From Nocardioides panzhihuensis (GTDB lineage: Bacteria; Actinomycetota; Actinomycetes; Propionibacteriales; Nocardioidaceae): 64,000 bases of DNA. Both the position numbers and the translations under genes were made by a program. The notes beneath the pieces are model-generated. The model saw only the letters and a program-made list of their open reading frames with translations. It had not been told where the DNA came from and made no database searches. Location of the stretch: the NCBI RefSeq assembly GCF_013408335.1, contig NZ_JACBZR010000001.1:5047501-5111500 (forward strand). The letters run 5' to 3'. How positions within the stretch are numbered: the first letter of the stretch is position 1; each line of letters opens with the position of its first letter. Of this stretch, positions 61,600 through 64,000 are shown in pieces.

Positions 61600-62889
61600 A
61601 TGCGTCCCGACAACGACTCGACCGCTGACCGGACGACTCCGAAAGTCGGGGGTAACGGCCGCGGCCTCATCCTCTTCGGTGCCGTCACGGTCGCGCTGAT
61701 CTCGACGGCGGCTGCGTACGTCGCCATGGTCGGCTTCGGGCGAGACGTGCTCGCCATGGGCACGATCAACGCCTACGCCTTCGCCGGTGTCTTCGAGCTC
61801 TCGCTGGTCACGGTGGCACTGATGGCCAGGGAGGCCGCCCAGCAGGATCGGCCCGCGCAGACCCTGCTGACCCTCACCTGGCTGCTGTCGGCGGCGTCCG
61901 GGTTCTTCGCCGGCTGGCACGAGGTCCACCTCGGTCACGCTGCCACCGCGGCGGCGTTCCGGTTCATCGTGCCGCTGCTGGCCGCGCTCATGTGGCACCT
62001 GGCGCTCGTCGGTGACCGCCACCTGGCCATGGAGCGGTCCTGGTCCGAGCTGCGGACGGGCGCACGGATGCACGCGCTGCTGGCGTCCCGGGTCGAGTGG
62101 CGGCGGGCTCGCGACACGGCGCTGCGGAGGCGTACGGCCTCGTCACGCCGGAAGCTGGAGCGCGCGCAGAAGCGCTACTGGCGCGCCGAGGCGGTCGCGC
62201 TGCGGTCGGTCGCCCCGGGCGCGATGCGTGACCAGATCACCCAGTGGGTCGACGCGTTCGCCGCGGTCGCCGAGGGCACCCGTCAGGCCGACCGGCTGCC
62301 GATCACCCTGCCCGACGTGCACGAGGCGCTCCGCGTGCCGGTGGTGGAGCGGCTCGCCGCCGAGCACATCCCTGAGCACGTCCCTGAACGCATCACCGAG
62401 CGCATCACCGAGCGCATCACCGAGCAGAACACCGAGCAGGTGCCGAACGACCTCGCCGACATGCCTCGCGAGGTCCTGCCGCGGGAGAACCGGACCCGCG
62501 AGATGTCCTCCGCACTCGCGACCACCGACACCCGCCGTCGGGTCTCCAGCCGCGTGAGCGATGCCGCGCGCACCGCTGCCGACGCCGCCCCTGGCGCCGG
62601 GATGGCTCCGCAGTTCAGCAACGGCCGGACCGCCACCAAGCCCGACGAGACCGACGGCCCCCTGCTCGACCGGATCCCGTACCCGGAGAACATCCCCGAC
62701 CCCGAGCCGGAGATGGACTACCCGGACACCTTCCCCGACGAGGAGGAGGACCTGCTCAGCAACCTGCCCTCCGAACCCCGAGAGGCCGCGCGGATCCTGG
62801 TGCGCGCCGGCGCGCCGGTATCGACGGTGGCCGACAGACTGCAAGTTTCGCCCAGCACCGTCCGCCGCTGGGTCAAGGCGCCCGCCTGA
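61600..62889 (+). CDS. DUF2637 (SpdB-like) membrane protein with C-terminal HTH
   Basis: Encodes 429 aa. The N-terminal half has four membrane spans (LILFGAVTVALISTAAAYVAM, AFAGVFELSLVTVALMA, LTLTWLLSAASGFFAG, FIVPLLAALMWHLAL) typical of DUF2637/SpdB proteins from actinobacterial conjugative plasmids. A helical middle follows, then ITERITERITEQNTEQ from a 12-bp tandem repeat and an acidic Pro-rich region. The end, STVADRLQVSPSTVRRWVK, is a helix-turn-helix. It is chromosomal here with no transfer genes nearby; it may be a relic of an integrated plasmid or a domesticated regulator. The ATG at 61600 follows GGGAGACCCCC. Confidence 0.8.
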   Translation: MRPDNDSTADRTTPKVGGNGRGLILFGAVTVALISTAAAYVAMVGFGRDVLAMGTINAYAFAGVFELSLVTVALMAREAAQQDRPAQTLLTLTWLLSAASGFFAGWHEVHLGHAATAAAFRFIVPLLAALMWHLALVGDRHLAMERSWSELRTGARMHALLASRVEWRRARDTALRRRTASSRRKLERAQKRYWRAEAVALRSVAPGAMRDQITQWVDAFAAVAEGTRQADRLPITLPDVHEALRVPVVERLAAEHIPEHVPERITERITERITEQNTEQVPNDLADMPREVLPRENRTREMSSALATTDTRRRVSSRVSDAARTAADAAPGAGMAPQFSNGRTATKPDETDGPLLDRIPYPENIPDPEPEMDYPDTFPDEEEDLLSNLPSEPREAARILVRAGAPVSTVADRLQVSPSTVRRWVKAPA

Positions 62890-62916
62890 CCGCCCCGCCG
62901 TAGTTGTGGCGCGGGG

Positions 62917-63372
62917 TCAGCCTTCGAGGTCAGCCTTGAGTTTGGCCAAGGTCGTGGCCATGCCCGTACGCAGCTCCTCGGTGAACTTCTCCTGACCGCC
63001 GAGCACCGCATTCGTCAGCGAGCGGGAGAGCGCGGAGATGCCGTTCGGGGTCTCGCGGCGGTGGGTGACCAGGGACCCTTCAGCGGTCTCCTCGATCTGG
63101 AAGGACCAGATCGTCGTGTTCTCGGCGACGCGGAACGCGAAGTCGGAGTGAGGGGTGAAACGTACGACCTTGGCGTTGGTCGGCCAGTGCTTCCAGCCCT
63201 GGCGGTTGATGTTGAAGAAGCGCGTCCCCTCCTTGACCTGGCCGAACACGACAGTCTTCACCACCTGCGGGCTCCACGAGGCCATCCGCGGCAGGTCCGT
63301 GATCGCGGCCCACACCTGGGCCGGCGTCGCGTTGATGGTGGTCGTCGCCTGAAGATCTGTGATCGTCGTCAT
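62917..63372 (-). CDS. SRPBCC domain protein (second)
   Basis: Encodes 151 aa. TTINATPAQVWAAITDLPRMASWSPQVVKTVV is the SRPBCC start, and WKHWPTNAKVVRFTPHSDFAFRVAENTTIWSFQIEET and the C-terminal helix follow. This variant looks like the cyclase/dehydrase-type lipid-binding group. It has a leaderless start 6 nt after TATGGT, overlain by the dyad CCATAC-CGTCA-GTATGG (63380-63396), a candidate repressor site. No regulator gene is adjacent, unlike the SRPBCC gene at 12067. Confidence 0.85.
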   Translation of the reverse strand: MTTITDLQATTTINATPAQVWAAITDLPRMASWSPQVVKTVVFGQVKEGTRFFNINRQGWKHWPTNAKVVRFTPHSDFAFRVAENTTIWSFQIEETAEGSLVTHRRETPNGISALSRSLTNAVLGGQEKFTEELRTGMATTLAKLKADLEG

Positions 63373-63378
63373 GCCGGA

Positions 63379-63396
63379 ACCATACCGTCAGTATGG
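63379..63396. promoter_or_regulatory. Dyad over the SRPBCC promoter
   Basis: CCATAC-CGTCA-GTATGG (63380-63396) is a perfect 6-bp inverted repeat. Its left arm contains the TATGGT -10 (63379-63384, minus strand). It is likely an operator for a TetR- or ArsR-type repressor. Confidence 0.5.
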
Positions 63397-63432
63397 CTCT
63401 CTCAACAGGGCGCGCTCAGCAGGGCTCGACGG

Positions 63433-64000
63433 TCAGCCCCGCTCGGACCACCAGTCCAGCAGCCGCTTGGCGGCCTCGTCCTCGGAGAGGAGGCCCTCGT
63501 CGAGGCGCAGGTCCATCAGGAACTTGTACGCCGCCCCGACCTCGCGTCCCGGAGAGATGTCGAGCAGCGACATGATCTGGTTGCCGTCGAGCGCGGGCCG
63601 GAGCGCGGCGAGCTCCTCCTCCTCGGAGATCCGCTCGATGCGGGCCTCGAGGGCGTCGTAGGTGCGGGCCAGACGGTCGGCCTTGCGACGGTTTCGGGTG
63701 GTGCAGTCGGCGCGGGTCAGGATGTGGAGCCGCTCGAGCTGGTCGCCGGCGTCGCGGACGTAGCGCCGCACCGCCGAGTCGGTCCACTCCCCGTCGCCGT
63801 AGCCGTGGAAGCGCAGGTGCAGCTCGACGAGCGAGGAGACCGCCTCGATCTCGTCGTTGGAGAAGCGCAGTGCCTTCATCCGCTTGCGGGTCATCTTGGC
63901 GCCGACGACATCGTGGTGGTGGAACGAGACGGTGCCGTCGTCGTGGAACTTGCGCGTGCGCGGCTTGCCGACGTCGTGCATCAGCGCCGCGAAGCGCGAC
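63433..64000 (-). CDS. cca: CCA tRNA nucleotidyltransferase, C-terminal part (partial)
   Basis: The right edge cuts the gene; 189 codons remain, reading leftward. It begins SRFAALMHDVGKPRTRKF, an HD metal-site motif, with later HHDVVGAKMTRKRMKALRFSNDEIEAVSSLVELHLRF. The N-terminal nucleotidyltransferase domain lies outside. HD-containing Cca adds CCA to tRNA 3' ends; mycobacterial PcnA is the homologue. The C-terminus ends normally at WWSERG. Confidence 0.92.
   Translation of the reverse strand, partial: SRFAALMHDVGKPRTRKFHDDGTVSFHHHDVVGAKMTRKRMKALRFSNDEIEAVSSLVELHLRFHGYGDGEWTDSAVRRYVRDAGDQLERLHILTRADCTTRNRRKADRLARTYDALEARIERISEEEELAALRPALDGNQIMSLLDISPGREVGAAYKFLMDLRLDEGLLSEDEAAKRLLDWWSERG

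Overview
The window is a high-GC actinobacterial chromosome segment, most likely Nocardioides or a close relative in Nocardioidaceae. The evidence is a 16S rRNA 5' end with actinobacterial spacing and leader, an IdeR/DmdR-type iron box, a CsoR copper operon, a PadR-ino1 pair (inositol for mycothiol and phosphatidylinositol), and a block ino1 - padR - ponA - GT87 - ... - rpsF - ssb - rpsR - rplI - dnaB that recalls the near-origin order known in mycobacteria. All calls rest on reading the sequence; no database search was run.

Layout. 1-1060: 5' end of a leftward 16S rRNA gene with its leader and a tandem array of four candidate promoters. 1063-9118: acetyltransferase, an exported amine oxidase with an exported RidA protein, an FAD monooxygenase, an iron-regulated bfd-bfr pair, and a leftward glpF-glpK unit. 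9297-11726: IclR regulator and a second glycerol kinase separated by a perfect-period 80-bp tandem duplication. 11723-28447: a patchwork of small regulator/effector modules (ArsR-SRPBCC, TDT carrier/LysR, HxlR/PNPOx, DrrAB-MerR, MerR-alcohol dehydrogenase, ArsI-like dioxygenase, DoxX/ECF41 sigma, enoyl-CoA hydratase-TetR, NmrA, CPBP, cyclase). 28494-36202: a secreted protein, dnaB with an upstream cluster of DnaA-box-like sites, a MATE carrier, and the rpsF-ssb-rpsR-rplI operon. 36306-49496: an apparently accessory stretch with csoR-copZ-copA, nfo, an OafA-like acyltransferase, a DUF5317 protein with a 35-aa peptide, and a four-gene sigma - beta-sandwich - subtilase - TPR/CHAT operon. 49797-64000: envelope genes (FemAB, alanine racemase, GT87, PBP1), padR-ino1, a MacAB-like tripartite exporter, a SpdB/DUF2637-like protein and the 3' part of cca.

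The strongest leads are: (i) the sigma/beta-sandwich/S8 protease/CHAT operon, where two cytoplasmic proteases with intact catalytic residues are translationally coupled and apparently under their own sigma factor, a layout that fits a proteolytic-cascade or conflict system; (ii) a 21-bp-unit palindromic repeat element found both between genes (34119-34254) and in frame inside copA (37987-38100), together with two further short palindromes inside copA, resembling protein-coding palindromic elements; (iii) a DUF5317 membrane protein coupled to a tiny membrane-like peptide; (iv) a window-wide pattern in which a TANNNT -10 box lies 6-7 nt before the start codon, indicating leaderless mRNAs for about sixteen genes and settling several start sites.
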